From: Henckelia pumila
Taxonomy: Eukaryota; Streptophyta; Magnoliopsida; Lamiales; Gesneriaceae
Direction: 5' to 3'
DNA: 64,000 bases
NCBI RefSeq assembly: GCF_033568475.1
Contig: NC_133122.1
Span: 143,227,402 to 143,291,401, forward strand
The notes beneath the pieces are model-generated. The model worked only from the letters and a program-made list of their open reading frames with translations, was not told the origin of the DNA and ran no database searches. Below, piece after piece: positions 1 through 11,592 of this stretch. A program made the position numbers and the translations under genes. Positions within the stretch are counted from its first letter, which is position 1. Every line of letters starts with the position of its first letter.

Positions 1-1163
1 CGTGTCCATTCCCGACCTGAATACCATGTGTTCTTCCCATGACCGAACACTACCCTGGCCTTGCACATCACTTTCTTGAGCACCCTAATCCCCGACCCGA
101 CCCGAGCCAAGCACAAACACATTCCCGAGCCCTAGCTCCAAGCCCGAGCTCTAGCTCAATGCCCGAGCTCTTGCTCAATGCCCGAGCTATTGTTGAACAA
201 CCATGACCGACCCGAGCTACTCATGACCGACCCGAGCTACTCATGTCATGTGTTCTTGATCTTAACTTGTGCTCTTGTTAATAAAATATAATTAACCAAT
301 TAATCTTGTAAATTGGAACTGGGCTACTACATTCGTAATGTCCCGCCACTATAGTTGACGGCATGTTGGATAAGACATTCGGGTTATAATGCCCTGCCAA
401 ACCAGAATATCTTTTTATTAGCTTGATCAAGCGACCATTATAAAAAAAGAAAAATTCCCAATCCACAGGTCAAAAGAAAAGTTAATGTTTTGATGTTCAT
501 GTTGAGGTGTATTTTTACGAGGTGATGTGTATGAGTAAGGTAAATATTTAAAAGAAAAGTGGAAGTTGTGTGGATGTGTGTGTCTGCTTGTATGTGGAAG
601 TTTTATGTTGAAAAAAGGTTTAAAGGTTGAAGAAATTTTTAAAGTTTATTTTGTTTTTTTGCTAATTTCGATATTACTTGTTGAGCCATTAGGCTTATTA
701 CACTTTCGGTGCATGTGATGAGAATGTTTGAGGTGGTGCAGTCTGGCGAAGGTGGTGGTAGTGAGCGGGCGCTATCCAAGACCATGACTTTTCCGCAAAT
801 TTTTAGAAAAGCAGTTTATTATGTTTAAGTTGGTTGGAAGACAAATTTTATGTTTTTATGGAATTTTTATTATTAATGGTTGTTTATTTTTAAAAAAAAT
901 TAGTGTGCCAGAAATTTTAATTATTTTAGTTTCTTCATTGTTGAAAGTTTATGAAATTGCTGTTGATTTATTTTAAAGAATGTGTCTTTTATTTCGGTGT
1001 ACATCCCTTCCTCATTTATATTTTAAAAAAATTTATTCATCATTTCATATTAATTTAAATCAAATTATTTTATTTATCATTAAGAAAAGTTTAGATCGTT
1101 ACATATAATCATAATAAATTATTGAAGTTTAAAACCATAAATATCAATCAAAATTTATTTAAA
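1..1163. other. AT-rich intergenic spacer
   Basis: No convincing gene is seen. The first 250 bases are relatively GC-rich and carry short degenerate repeats (listed separately). The remainder is AT-rich, with poly-T and poly-A runs and no open frame resembling a known protein. A short minus-strand open frame near 278-466 has no recognisable domain. Confidence 0.5.
120..245. repeat. Short degenerate tandem repeats around CCCGAGCT
   Basis: A unit of about 19-20 bases built on GCCCGAGCTCTTGCTCAAT recurs about three times between 139 and 200. A second unit of about 22 bases containing GACCGACCCGAGCTACTCAT then occurs twice in tandem up to 245. The repeats may be part of an old LTR, but no boundary is visible. 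Confidence 0.6.
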
Positions 1164-1490
1164 CTAGCATAATCGCACACGCGTTGCGTGTGTATAAAAT
1201 CATACAATATATTTAATATTGTATGTTATATATAAATATTATTTTTTCAATAATATTTAAATTTATTTTTTATCATTTATAAAATAATATAAAAATAAAT
1301 TTAAATTTTTTTTTATCAATTTATCTTATCTACAATGTTTAGTTGAGAAAAATATGAAAATTTGAAATATCAAAATTTTAAAAAAAAAAACAAATAAAAA
1401 TAAAATTGTAATATTTATATTACATAAGGACAATTTTGGCAATTTAAAAGATGGTGCCTAAGAAAAAGATTCTTTATATATAGGGAGAGA
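1164..1490 (-). mobile_element. Small non-autonomous Helitron
   Basis: Read on the minus strand, this 327-bp unit begins with TCTCTCCC directly after a host A. It ends with a hairpin (CACACGCAACGCGTGTG), then a short spacer, then CTAG directly before a host T. A-to-T insertion, a 5' TC, a 3' hairpin and a CTRR end are the known hallmarks of Helitrons. There is no coding sequence, so it would depend on an autonomous partner. The same hairpin recurs at 54314. Confidence 0.72.
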
Positions 1491-1989
1491 TAAGATAATT
1501 ATGTTTCGTGTGTTTAAAAAATGATTTTAATAGTTCAGTTGGATTGGATGATGTCGAGTTAACTCAGTAGGCTATACCAAAAATTTTCAAGCAAAATTCA
1601 ATCAAATCTAAAATTAAAACGACTGAAGCGTCCAACTTGTCATACCGATTTGATTTTTTTATCATTATTATTTTATTTTTTAACAACATTAAACAATAAA
1701 ATTATAATGATTATATCAGATTACATGTTGAAATCGATCCAACAACAATAGCTACGCGAAAACCTTGAATATTCACAAACTCCAAAGAGCCATGTGGGTT
1801 TTGCCGTTCAGAGAGATGGGAAGATCAGAAAATCGAAAGAAAAGGAGAAATAAATCAAATACTTCCTATCTGCCGACCGACATAGTAGAGATATTGCATA
1901 TATATGTGAAAATATATGAGACACAATTTTCATTCAGATCTATTCTCAATGCTTGTCTGGGCTTCATGGAAGGATATTTGTTGCTGGAA
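1491..1989. other. AT-rich spacer, no gene seen
   Basis: Open frames here are short and lack recognisable motifs. The plus-strand frame at 1765-1995 (76 codons) precedes the RNase H-like relic and could be decayed retroelement sequence, but nothing in it can be named. Confidence 0.4.
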
Positions 1990-2184
1990 CCATGATTCCC
2001 ACGTGCCAAAGAAGACAATTTATGTCGATGCAGGTTATGATGAATTGAATGGTAGATTTAGTGTCGGAGCAGTTATCCATGATCATTTTGATTCTCTTCA
2101 TTACTTGTTTCTCCCAGTTTCTTGTCTATCTCACATGCTAGCAGTAGAGCTAATATGCATGGTAGCCCATCAATCATCATATTG
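1990..2184 (+). pseudogene. RNase H-like domain fragment (LINE or gene-fragment relic)
   Basis: A plus-strand frame reads YVDAGYDELNGRFSVGAVIHD and later a L-A-V-E-L stretch. This resembles the start of the plant RNase H-like domain found at the C-terminus of many plant L1-type LINEs and in stand-alone fragments: a first Asp in VDA, a GxFSVGAVIxD strand, then a Glu in AEL. Only about 50 residues remain. The later catalytic Asp residues are absent and the frame ends at 2185, so this is a non-functional relic. The family assignment rests on pattern resemblance only. Confidence 0.4.
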
Positions 2185-2185
2185 A

Positions 2186-2935
2186 TCGATTATCTTTATC
2201 TCTGCAGCCATCGCCGATGTTATGGATTTTCTGTATTTTTCCTTCTTGGATTATGGATGTATCTTTACTTGGTATATAATATATTCTCTTCGTTTTTTTT
2301 TTTTAAAAAAAATTAAGTGGAATTTGAAATAAACAATGCAACAACAGAAATCATGTGACGATTCAGTAGCAAATGGCCATTTGAAAAGGATATATATTGG
2401 TCCATTTGTATATTTGTTGGAAATTTAGGTGTCGTATAATGAAATTCATGGTTCACGTATAAATCGACCAACATGGATTTCCCATAATGTTCTACAATAT
2501 ATATCCACATATATAAATACGGTGTTACATTTACTTCTGTTAATTCCTTAACCACTAAAAAAACTATATAGTTTGTCATTTCATATATATACCTCTGTCG
2601 ACTACAATGGCGAGGTATATATGAAATACGGTCATCACGATCTCATTAATTATATTAATAGATCGAGGAATTACGTTTGGTGATGTGTTGGGATTGGAAA
2701 ACATTAAAATCAGAATTCAATTAATTTCAATGTCAAAACATGTCTAAACCGACCTGAAAATTAAGGTCATTACATCTTTAATGAAATCCTACCTTTAAAA
2801 TATTGTCCAAATCATGGATCTAATTATCTATATTTTAACACATAAACATAATTAATGTGGAGAGATGACGTGAGAAATCATTGAATCATTAGATTGACAA
2901 TTAGCGTGATACTTGTAAGATAGGTTGAACTCAAC

Positions 2936-3000
<65 letters not shown>

Positions 3001-4979
3001 TAGTAAATTGAGATGAGAAGATATTAGCACACTGTTAATAAATTATTTTCATGTTAATAATATATAAATTTTTGAAAGAAAAAAAAAACCTATTTCATGT
3101 CTTAGTAATGTAATCAATGTAATCTTCGACATTGCAACTAATAAAAATATTTGCAACATTTTCGAACAATGTAACACTTGCAGTTTCAATGTTTGTATTA
3201 TATATTTATGGTCATGATTATTTCACATCCACATTAACAGTTTAGAATAAGACATTATCAATACTTCATGCAAGATTATAAATATAAGTGTTAAGTTTAT
3301 TGTAGTTTTAAATTAACACAATATTGATATTAATTGAAATTTATTTAATTATTATAGCTCGACCGAGTTTTCTATTTTTTATTAATCTTAAAAAATTATG
3401 ACATTCTTTGTACCATGAATTCGTCTTATTTTCTATCTCATGTATGTATGATTTATTCTTTATTTGTTAATAAGTGAGATATGTTAATCAAATTATATTA
3501 AATATGATTTTGTAATTTTCTATGTTATATGTTGATCACTATTGATTTATGAAAAAAAAAATTGGTATAGATAATGCATTCTAAACCTTAATTTAAATTA
3601 TTGCGTCAAATTTTTTTTTATTTGGGATTTTTTTCTCTTTAACGATTTTCCATATTATGTGTTTTTTATTCTCCATGAAAGAATCATTATTATCATCATC
3701 TTTAATAACAATTCTTGTATACTATCTTCATCGATCATTTTCATTTTGTATCGTTATTATTTAATCAGACGGTTTTTTATGCTAAAAATATTTACTTGTA
3801 AAGAATAACAATAATTTCATCATTCTCATCTATAATCTGGTATGTTATCGTCTTCCATTATTTGTACGTCAGTATTGTTAACGATCAATGTATTTGTTGA
3901 ATATCGATCCTCTTTTCCTTTTGATTTCTCGTTTTTCGAAATCTACTGATCTCTTTTCACTTACAATGCTCTCATTGCTGGAATTTTTTTATTGAATTTT
4001 GAATGTCTTTAATTACAAATGTTAACATTCCATATTTTATCTCAACCGTTTTGTTGCATATTTTTCTATATTTATTCATCTGATTGAAAATTTGCATCAA
4101 TGTAATTTTTACAGGATTTTTAATTTAATGTCAGACGTGTCATCCATAATTTTTCTAGACTTCTTTTTTTGATTTATTAACTAACCTGTAGTAGATTGAT
4201 TAACATAGATATATTTAAAAACTTCAATAATATTTAAATAATATCAATCTTATAGTTTTGCTAAAAATAATTGAAGATATTCATCCCCAACTCTTGTAAA
4301 AATATTTCTTCGTTAATTATAACATCATCTCATAAAATAATTGTTATAATTTTAGATTTTTTGAGGAGGAAAAAAAATTGATTTTTAAAATTTCAACTTT
4401 TACATATATGATATTTGTGTGTTGGTTTGTTCTTTATTTATTATTTTGGATTAAAACTTGACTCCACATGTATTAATTTATTTCAACAAAGATGTGTAAT
4501 TTAATTTATATATATATATATTAATAATGTTTAAAAATCTGATATTTTGTTATATTTATAAACTCGTGATATAATTATTTTGTTCAAACGTCCTTATGCA
4601 AATTAAAATAAATAAGATTTTTTGTTGAAAAAATATGTCAGTCAATCTACAAACAAATAAAAACTAAAGTATTTTGGTGTTTCAATATTTTAGGAAAATG
4701 GATATGTATTTAATTTAATTAAAATTTTTGTGGAAAAAATATGTTCACTTTATCTACAAGAAAATAAAAAGTAAAGTAAACTGGAATCTTATCTAATATG
4801 CGCATAATATCAATTTTGACCTTATTATAATAATTGATTTTACAAAAGTATCCTCATAGAATTTATCAAGTGTGTACTAACCAATGACAAAACTGAAAAT
4901 ACACAATGAAAAACTTTGACATTGGTTCACACTTTTATAATTGGTATAAATATAAATATTGATGTAGCAAAAAATTGAT
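2186..4979. other. AT-rich spacer, no gene seen
   Basis: About 2.8 kb of strongly AT-rich DNA with poly-A and poly-T tracts and one long TA microsatellite. No open frame has a recognisable motif. Two loosely similar AT-rich segments near 4625-4680 and 4735-4770 suggest a small local duplication. Confidence 0.5.
2939..3000. repeat. (TA)n microsatellite
   Basis: About 30 uninterrupted AT dinucleotides. A short palindrome (GGTTGAACTCAACC) lies just upstream. Confidence 0.95.
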
Positions 4980-5440
4980 ATTACCCGATTGGAGAAAATT
5001 TGGGTAATCTGTGGAGATCCGGGTAGCCGGATTAATACTCGAACGGTTCTGGAGAACGAACTTCGTGGGTTGTCACCTGCATCACAAAGCAAAGTGAGTG
5101 GCGCCAGGGGTTGCCCGGCGAAGACACTCCGACGCTCAAGTCAGTATTTGCACAATAAAAGTTCTAGAGAACTAGAGCATGTGACTATAGATTGCGTACC
5201 TTAACAATGAGAGAACTTGAGCTATTTATAGATAGTCGGAGAGTTTCATGGACTTGAGCCTCTTACGGGCTTTTAGGAATTTATGGGCCTTGATAAAGTG
5301 TCCAGATAAATAACTAAATAATATGAGACCCAAATGGATTGAGTCACTAGGCTTGGGCCCGGGAGAAAGTTAAATTGGGTAATAACCCATCATAAGCCCC
5401 CCACTCTCGGGCATGTCGCATGCTTCTGGATGACCGAGAG
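4980..5440 (-). repeat. Old LTR remnant, probably Ty3/Gypsy
   Basis: This GC-richer block holds the ordered elements GGTGCCCGGCGAAG-like text, CACTCCGACGCTCAAGT and GGGCCCGGGAG, then CATCATAAGCCCCCCACT. The order and wording resemble the LTR of the Tat element at 40206, which has CGCCGG..GGCC-ACTCCGATGCTTAAGT in the same orientation. No target duplication or internal region is visible, so it is likely a fragment or degraded solo LTR. The exact ends are uncertain. Confidence 0.4.
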
Positions 5441-5964
5441 TAAAAAATTTGGAGATACCGTTATGGAGTAATTGTAGTAGGAATGTGTTGCAATTGAATT
5501 GCAAATAGTAGAAAGCAAAGTCCTAGTTGAATTGAAAATTATTGGATTCACAGTCCTCTCTAAATAATGATCGTAGAATTGCAGTAGGATTGTGGTGTAA
5601 TAGGATATGAATCAAAGTCCTGCCAGAATAATAATTGTAGAAACTCAGTAGAACTCTGAATGGATTACCATTATAAATTCGACACCGTAGTGTTTTCATC
5701 ACAACTTACTAACGTAATATTGTGTCTGGATTTTTTTTATTGCAGTATTCGTGTGTTGGAAAATGAATAGAGCAAAGATAGTAGGAGTAATTCACATAGC
5801 AGGTAAATTTTTTTTTTTCACACATAGCTTTAATTTTGATAGTAGATGAATAATATTCACTCTCCTCTCTCTTGGCATATGTCCCAACGTTTTGTGTACT
5901 ATGTATATCTATGTGTGTAAATCCCAATCTATCATCTCTCCACCATCACCAAAGATCATCGACG
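5441..5964. other. AT-rich spacer, no gene seen
   Basis: Contains short repeated phrases built on AGTCCT and TTGTAGAAT-like words (5500-5650) that may continue the LTR remnant to the left. No coding signal. Confidence 0.35.
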
Positions 5965-6430
5965 GATGGCTAAATCGGCGGCGGCGGAGGCGGCGTTGAC
6001 CTGCTATGGATGTGATAGGAGAAATGAGATGTGGCAGCTCTCGGAGATCGACTTCCAGCCATGGAGCATCCACTGTCGGTGGATGCGTCCAAATCTGGCT
6101 CGATCGATGCTGGTTGAGGAGGGTGGTTGGCGGCGCGATGAAAAGGTGGCGATGGGCTCCCTTCGATTTCCAGCCATGGAGTAGCTTCCAAGCTTTCCTG
6201 ATCTGGCTCGACAGAGGCGACATCGTTCGTGGCGTTTTTGTGCGAGGATCATGGCGTGCGAGGAGATGGAGAAAAAGTAGTGCCCGAAGTCGACTTCCAG
6301 CATGGAACGTCCACCGACGGTGGATGCTCCATTTCCTGGCTCGATCTGGGTGCGGTGGTTGTGGCGCGATGACGATCGTGGTACGACGGCGATGATAGTG
6401 CGACGACGATGGCGCGGTGACGAAGCAACG
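5965..6430. repeat. GC-rich block of diverged duplicated modules
   Basis: A module centred on CTTCCAGCCATGGAG followed by a GGTGGATG-type word and CTGGCTCGAT recurs about three times (near 6050, 6165 and 6290). The local GC content opens long frames on both strands at once (up to 196 codons). That is expected from base composition and does not indicate a gene. No protein domain is recognised. Confidence 0.5.
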
Positions 6431-6879
6431 ATGAATTCCTTGGGCCGTGAGAGGGATGGATAGAAGCATGTATTTACATGCAAATGCATATACACACATG
6501 TTATTTGTTGTTGATAATAATTATTTTATTTGTGTTTAAATGCATGATCTGATTCACCAACAAATCGTGAGAATTTTAATTGTCTATGTATTGAGTGGTA
6601 GTGAAAAAAGTGTACTAGATATATATTTTTAAAAAATATATATATTTGGTGGAGTGTCGGTACCATGATAGAATATTGTCCTTCTTGGGGGTGAAGCGAA
6701 ATACCAACATGTTTGTTGATTCAGCGAAACCTTCTACGTATTAGTTCGAGTCTCGTCAGGACCTAGATTCCAAGCCTTTGTCCATAGTTAGTCCCGTTGA
6801 TGTCAAAATTTTGTGTTCGAAATTATATTTCAAAACTTTGAAACAAGTCCCAACAACTAAACCAAGTCAACACAACACT
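6431..6879. other. Spacer, no gene seen
   Basis: AT-rich sequence. Around 6735-6765 there is a word resembling the tRNA B box (AGTTCGAGTCTC), but no matching A box or cloverleaf could be drawn. Confidence 0.35.
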
Positions 6880-7215
6880 GACAGGCGGCCGACGACGGCT
6901 GGCTGACGGCGGAGACAGGCGGCACGGCGGCGGTGGCTGGAAAATGGGTTTCTGGGAATCGCAATAAAACTTTGCAAAATCGGTATCAATAGATAGCTCT
7001 TGTTGAGACGATTGCAACGGTACATTTGGTTTTGAGTTTCGGCGACCGGAGGCGGCGAAACGACGGCGAAAAAGTGAAGGCTGTCGGAGTCGGGTTCGTC
7101 GGAATCACGATTAAAATGGGCAAAATGGGTGTCCGTGGATAGCCCTCTTCGCGAGGAGTTCAACGGTATATTTAGTTTCAAGTTTCGGTAACTGGTGGCG
7201 GAGTTACGGCGGTTT
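6880..7215. repeat. Diverged direct duplication of a GC-rich module
   Basis: Two copies of a roughly 140-bp module can be aligned by eye. Each holds a GGGTTYSTSGGAATC-type word, then AAAATGG/AAAATCG, a GATAGC word, CAACGGTA and GTTT-AGTTTCGG. Copy 1 spans about 6935-7050 and copy 2 about 7080-7200. A GGCGG-rich segment lies on either side. No coding function is recognised. Confidence 0.5.
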
Positions 7216-7418
7216 GAAATTTCCGTGGAGGAGAGAGAAAAAGGTGGACAGAAATATGAACGAAGATGATGATGAATAGTGACGTGAGGGAGAAATTAGC
7301 GTGATATACATATATATGTATATCTCAGTGTAATCGTGTAAACGTGTTTACATGTGTGTACTCTTTTATTCTCTCGGCCCGATTCGAATTATTTTAATTT
7401 CTAGTCGATATGACTTTT

Positions 7419-8410
7419 TCTGAAAAAAAATTTATAGTCACTATGACTTCTTCTGAAAATTTTTTATAGTCGCTATGACTTGATAAATTTTTTATAGTCA
7501 TTATGACTTCTTCTGAAATTTTTTTATAGTCTCTATGACTTTTCCTGAAAAACATTTTATAGTCACTATGACTTCTTTTGAAAAAAAATTTATAGTCTGT
7601 ATGACTTTTCCTGAAAATTTTTTATAGTCATTATGACTTCTTCTGAAAAAACTTTTTATAGTCGCTATGACTTTTTAAATTTTTTATAGTCGTTATGACT
7701 TTTTTTGAAATTTTTTTTTATAGTCTCTATGACTTTTCCTGAAATTTTTTTTTTATAGTCACTATGACTTCTTTTGAAAAAAAATTTATATAGTCGCTAT
7801 GGCTTGATAAATTTTTTATAGTCACTATGACTTCTTCTGAAAATTTTTTTATAGTCTCTTTCTATGACTTTTCCTAAAAAAATTTTATAGTCACTATGAC
7901 TTCTTTTGAAATTTTTTTTATAGTCTCTATGACTTTTTCTGAAAAAATTTTATAGTCATTATGACTTCTTCTGAAATTTTTTTATAATCGTTATGACTTC
8001 TTCGATTATTTATAGTCGATATGACTTTTTTGAATTGTTTATAGTCGCTCTGACTTTTTTTGAATTGTTTATAGTCGTTATGACTTCTTCTGAAAAAAAA
8101 TTTTATAGTCACTATGACTTTTTTGAATTGTTTATAGTCACTATGACTTTGTGAATTATTTATAGTCACTATGAATTTTTTGAATTATTTATAGTCACTA
8201 TGACTTCTTGGATTATTTATAGTCACTATGACTTTTTTGAATTGTTTATAATCGCTCTGACTTTTTCTAAATTGTTTATAGTCGCTATGACTTCTTCTGA
8301 ATTTTTTTTTTACAGTCGCCATGACTTGATGAATTATTTATAGTTCCTATGACTTTTTTGAATTATTTATAGTCACTATGACTTTGTGAATTATTTATAG
8401 TCACTATAAC
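7419..8410. repeat. Minisatellite, about 30-bp unit, roughly 30 copies
   Basis: A 1-kb tandem array. Each unit contains TATAGTCACTATGACTT followed by a variable tail such as CTTCTGAAAATTTTT or TTTGAATTATT. Unit length varies from about 26 to 35 bases through changes in the T and A runs. The left half mainly carries the TTCTGAAAA tail and the right half mainly the GAATTATT tail, so two variants have each been amplified regionally. Confidence 0.9.
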
Positions 8411-8720
8411 TTTTTGTTGTGCTCTAGGAGAAATAACGTAGTGCTTAACATATAGTACTTAGGAGTGGATCAAGTTCCTAAGATTTTGTCTCATGGGGAA
8501 GTCCTGAACCCACTCTATTTGCTAGGTGGTGAGGTATCCCGGGACTGTATTTTTGTCGTCTTGACCTCTTACAGCATCGTGGCTTAGGTAGTCCTACAGG
8601 GCTGGCCAAGCCTCTGATGGATGAGTAGCCTCAATGAATGCATGGGTCGTGGCACATGAGTTAAGCATTCATTAACGGAGCTGAGTTCCTTCCTATATAA
8701 TTAAATATAAAAGTAACTCC
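8411..8720. other. Spacer of unknown origin
   Basis: About 310 bases of mid-GC sequence between the minisatellite and the broken 3' end of the LINE. It has the texture of retroelement non-coding DNA, but neither LTR ends nor coding frames are visible. Confidence 0.3.
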
Positions 8721-8729
8721 ATTCGATCT

Positions 8730-9812
8730 TTAAAATAAGGCTTGGAATAAGAGGGCCAATTATCTCTTGATTCACACGGAATGAATAAGAAACTGACATA
8801 ACACAGTTCATAATTTTTCTTACCCAACCTTCTTCAAATCCAAGGCGTCTCATTAGACCCGATAGAAAACTCCATTCGACACGGTCATAGGCTTTACTCA
8901 TATCGAGTTTCAAGGATGCATACCCAATTTTTCCTTTCTTTCAGTTCCACATCCAATGCAAAATCTCGAAGCCCACCATAATGTTATCAGTTATCAGCCT
9001 TCCGGGGATAAAAGCACTCTACGACCCTGCAATAATCTCTGACAGAATTGGCCTGAAACGGTTAGTTAAGGCTCTCGAAACAATTTTTTAACATACATTA
9101 CAGAGGCTTATCGGTCTGATCAATTCCTTCATGAGCATCGGGTTTTTCACTTTTGGGATCAGGGTGACCAATGTCTCACTCCAAGGTTTGAGCGATTCTC
9201 CATCATTCAGTACACTAAGGGCTGCTTTGGTAACATCTCTTCCTACCACATTCCAGAATTTCTGATAGAACAATGCAGAGAAACCATCCGGTCCCGGAGC
9301 TTTATCTGGGTGCATGTCAAAGAGGGCTAGACGGACGTATTGTTCTGAGAAGGGGGCACAAAGCCGCTGGTTCATGTTAAGTGAGACTTTCAAGGCTCAA
9401 AAGATTTGAAAATAGACATAAAATAGTCCAACACAATATCATTCATACGTGTACTGTCAATACACCAGTCTCCATGGCAAGAAACCAGCCCATGAATAAC
9501 ATTTCTCTCCTGCCGCTGGGATGCTGTAGCATGAAAAAATCGTGAATTTCGATCACCTTCCTTTAGCCAAGTAACTCTACTGCTCTGCCTCCAGTATATT
9601 TCTTCCTTAGCTGCCAGCGTTTCAATCTCAGCTTCGAGTGCTGTAATTCTGTTGGAGTTACTTTCCCGTTGCAAACTTGTCCGTAGAGAATTAAGTTCGG
9701 TCGTCCGCTTCCTGATTTTCCTGGGAGTGTTATGTAGTTTGTTTTTGGCCCAAAGTATCAATTCTTTTCTACAAGCCTCAGTGCGTTCAAGAATATTCTC
9801 TGTGACCACCTG
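8730..9812 (-). pseudogene. LINE reverse transcriptase, 5' part only
   Basis: Minus-strand frames show a linker helix region (about 9390-9812) and then the LINE RT signature DKAPGPDGF with FYQKFW, LVTLIPKV and RPISLCNV (9088-9360). After a degraded stretch, KLDMSKAYDRVEW and GPLIPS follow (8740-8910). The RT would copy the element RNA at the nicked target. The palm motif expected further on, the YADD-type catalytic pair, is absent because the homologous sequence ends near 8735. Breaks occur at about 9390 and 8930-9090. It cannot be functional. Confidence 0.82.
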
Positions 9813-9817
9813 TGTAC
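9813..9817. repeat. Target-site duplication TGTAC (left copy)
   Basis: TGTAC directly precedes the Copia LTR. An identical copy lies at 15464-15468, directly after the other end. Confidence 0.92.
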
Positions 9818-10784
9818 TGTTGGGAAAAATACTAGTAATCTTTGGATATATTGAGTATATGCGGGTGAACAAAAATGGCTATAGGAAAATTAGTCGAGGC
9901 AAGAGTTTGACTCTTTTTCATTAAAACGTTATTGCCCCGTCCCGGTGCTTACGACTATTGGCAAACGTTTCCCAAGATACAACGACTATCGACTTTAAAA
10001 TAGTAGCACTACAAATTTTAAAGTCACACGAACTTTGAAATATTCATAACGCTATGAATTCGAATTTTACTCGTTCAACTTAAAAATCCAAACCCAAGAT
10101 TTTGTCTTGTAAAATTTGAATCTAAGTGTTTTGCTTAAAATTCGAAACACCTCTCAAATTTAATTCTAAAGATCGAATCTAAGCGCAAAAAGCTTAGAAA
10201 ATTCGAACCAAGATTTTATGTCTTGTAATTCGAATCTTAAGCGCTAAAAGCTTAAAAAATTCGCAGAAGAATTAAACAAGAGAGAAGAGAATAGAAAATG
10301 GTGTAAAATGCAAATGAGAGGGGATCCCTATTTATGGATGTTGAAAAACCTTGATGAAAAGACACAACCATTCACCAATTGAAACAAGCACCACTTCACA
10401 TGAAGTGGTGCTTCCCTTCCCACACCACACGGCCATTCAAAGATCGTGTGATATACTTCAAATTCACTCGGCCACATGGCCGAGTGAATTATGTATATTT
10501 ACTTAATATATATAATATAATATATAACATAATATTATAATATATATATGTGTATGTGATATAATATAACATAATATATTATATTATATACTCATATACA
10601 TATATTGTTTCCATTAACTTTTCAACACGATAAATTCGAACTAATTAATTTTTCATTCACTTTATTTGATCAATAATCGAGAAATAATTTTCTTACGAAT
10701 TCTACTCGCGATATAGAATTCGTTCGCAACTTGTTCGAATTATTTATCAACTTTAAATGAGTACACAACTCATTTTTTCCAACA
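9818..10784 (-). repeat. Copia 3' LTR (967 bp)
   Basis: Begins TGTTGGG and ends TTCCAACA on the plus strand. It is followed on the internal side by ATCCCCCAC, which on the minus strand is the purine-rich GTGGGGGAT tract expected next to a 3' LTR. Its inner 760 bp match the right LTR closely. Confidence 0.9.
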
Positions 10785-11592
10785 ATCCCCCACATGAATG
10801 AAAATTAATGCATGTGACTATGCTGACTCGACAAATAGCGTTCTCGCAAAAAATTATTGCATCAAGATAGGTAGCTTTTGGCTTTGAACCTTCCTTAGTG
10901 AAACATAATCAGATTTACTTGGCAATTAGTGGACGTGATGCCTTGAACTATTCGCCGTTTTGTGTAAACCAAGACAGTTATGCTCACACAATAACCTTTC
11001 TAACATTTCGTTTGGTTCTCACTGTTGTGTCCATTTCAGCCTTGGACACCGCTTGGTTCCGCGAGTGCTTTACATATTTGAAGCGGCCACACTTCGCACT
11101 TGCGTAGGTGATCTCCTAGGAGAGTATTCCGCAATACTCTAACATACCATTTCATATGTCGTAGGAATCATTAAAGGTATAGACCTATCCTCATACCCCT
11201 ATTGCGTACAACACCTGTTACCATAGGAATGGGAAGGAGATTTATCCAAGGTGTTTCTCCAATCTTGTAATTTAGTTGTCCCTTTTGAACCTAGATCTTG
11301 GGATCTCCAGTCAACTAGGTTGGGTATCCACTACAAGATTTAATTTTGGGGTTTTAATCTCATTTCCCTCGATAGGCAATTCATTTGATCTCTCGGTATA
11401 CCTTTTGTTAGTGGATCCACGAGATTCTCCTTTGATTTTACATAATCAATGGAGATAATGTCATTAGAGATCAATTGTCTTATGGTATTATGTCTACGGT
11501 GTATATGTCAAGACTTACCATTATATATGTTGTTTTGTGCCCTTCCAATTGCAAATTGACTATCGCAATGATTTATTATTGAGGACACAAGC
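10785..11592 (-). other. Copia 3' untranslated internal region
   Basis: Lies between the polypurine tract and the RNase H reading frame. A long stretch here has no coding frame. Some plus-strand frames occur but match nothing recognisable. Confidence 0.5.

Noticed and set aside
2939..3004. Possible Helitron end (palindrome, TA run, CTAGT)
   Set aside because: The hairpin is separated from CTAG by a 60-bp microsatellite. Helitron hairpins lie within about 15 bases of the end.
5909..6499. Long overlapping open frames on both strands (up to 196 codons)
   Set aside because: They occupy a GC-rich duplicated block, are open in several frames at once, and have no domain, splice or promoter support. 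Base composition explains them.
6640..6790. Possible tRNA or SINE promoter (AGTTCGAGTCTC)
   Set aside because: No A box at the right distance and no cloverleaf could be drawn. One B-box-like word is not enough.
7927..8169. 80-codon open frame in the minisatellite
   Set aside because: Translation of tandem repeat units with no protein character.
7419..8410. CRISPR-like array
   Set aside because: Repeats are contiguous units of variable length without unique spacers, in a plant nuclear context. It is a minisatellite.
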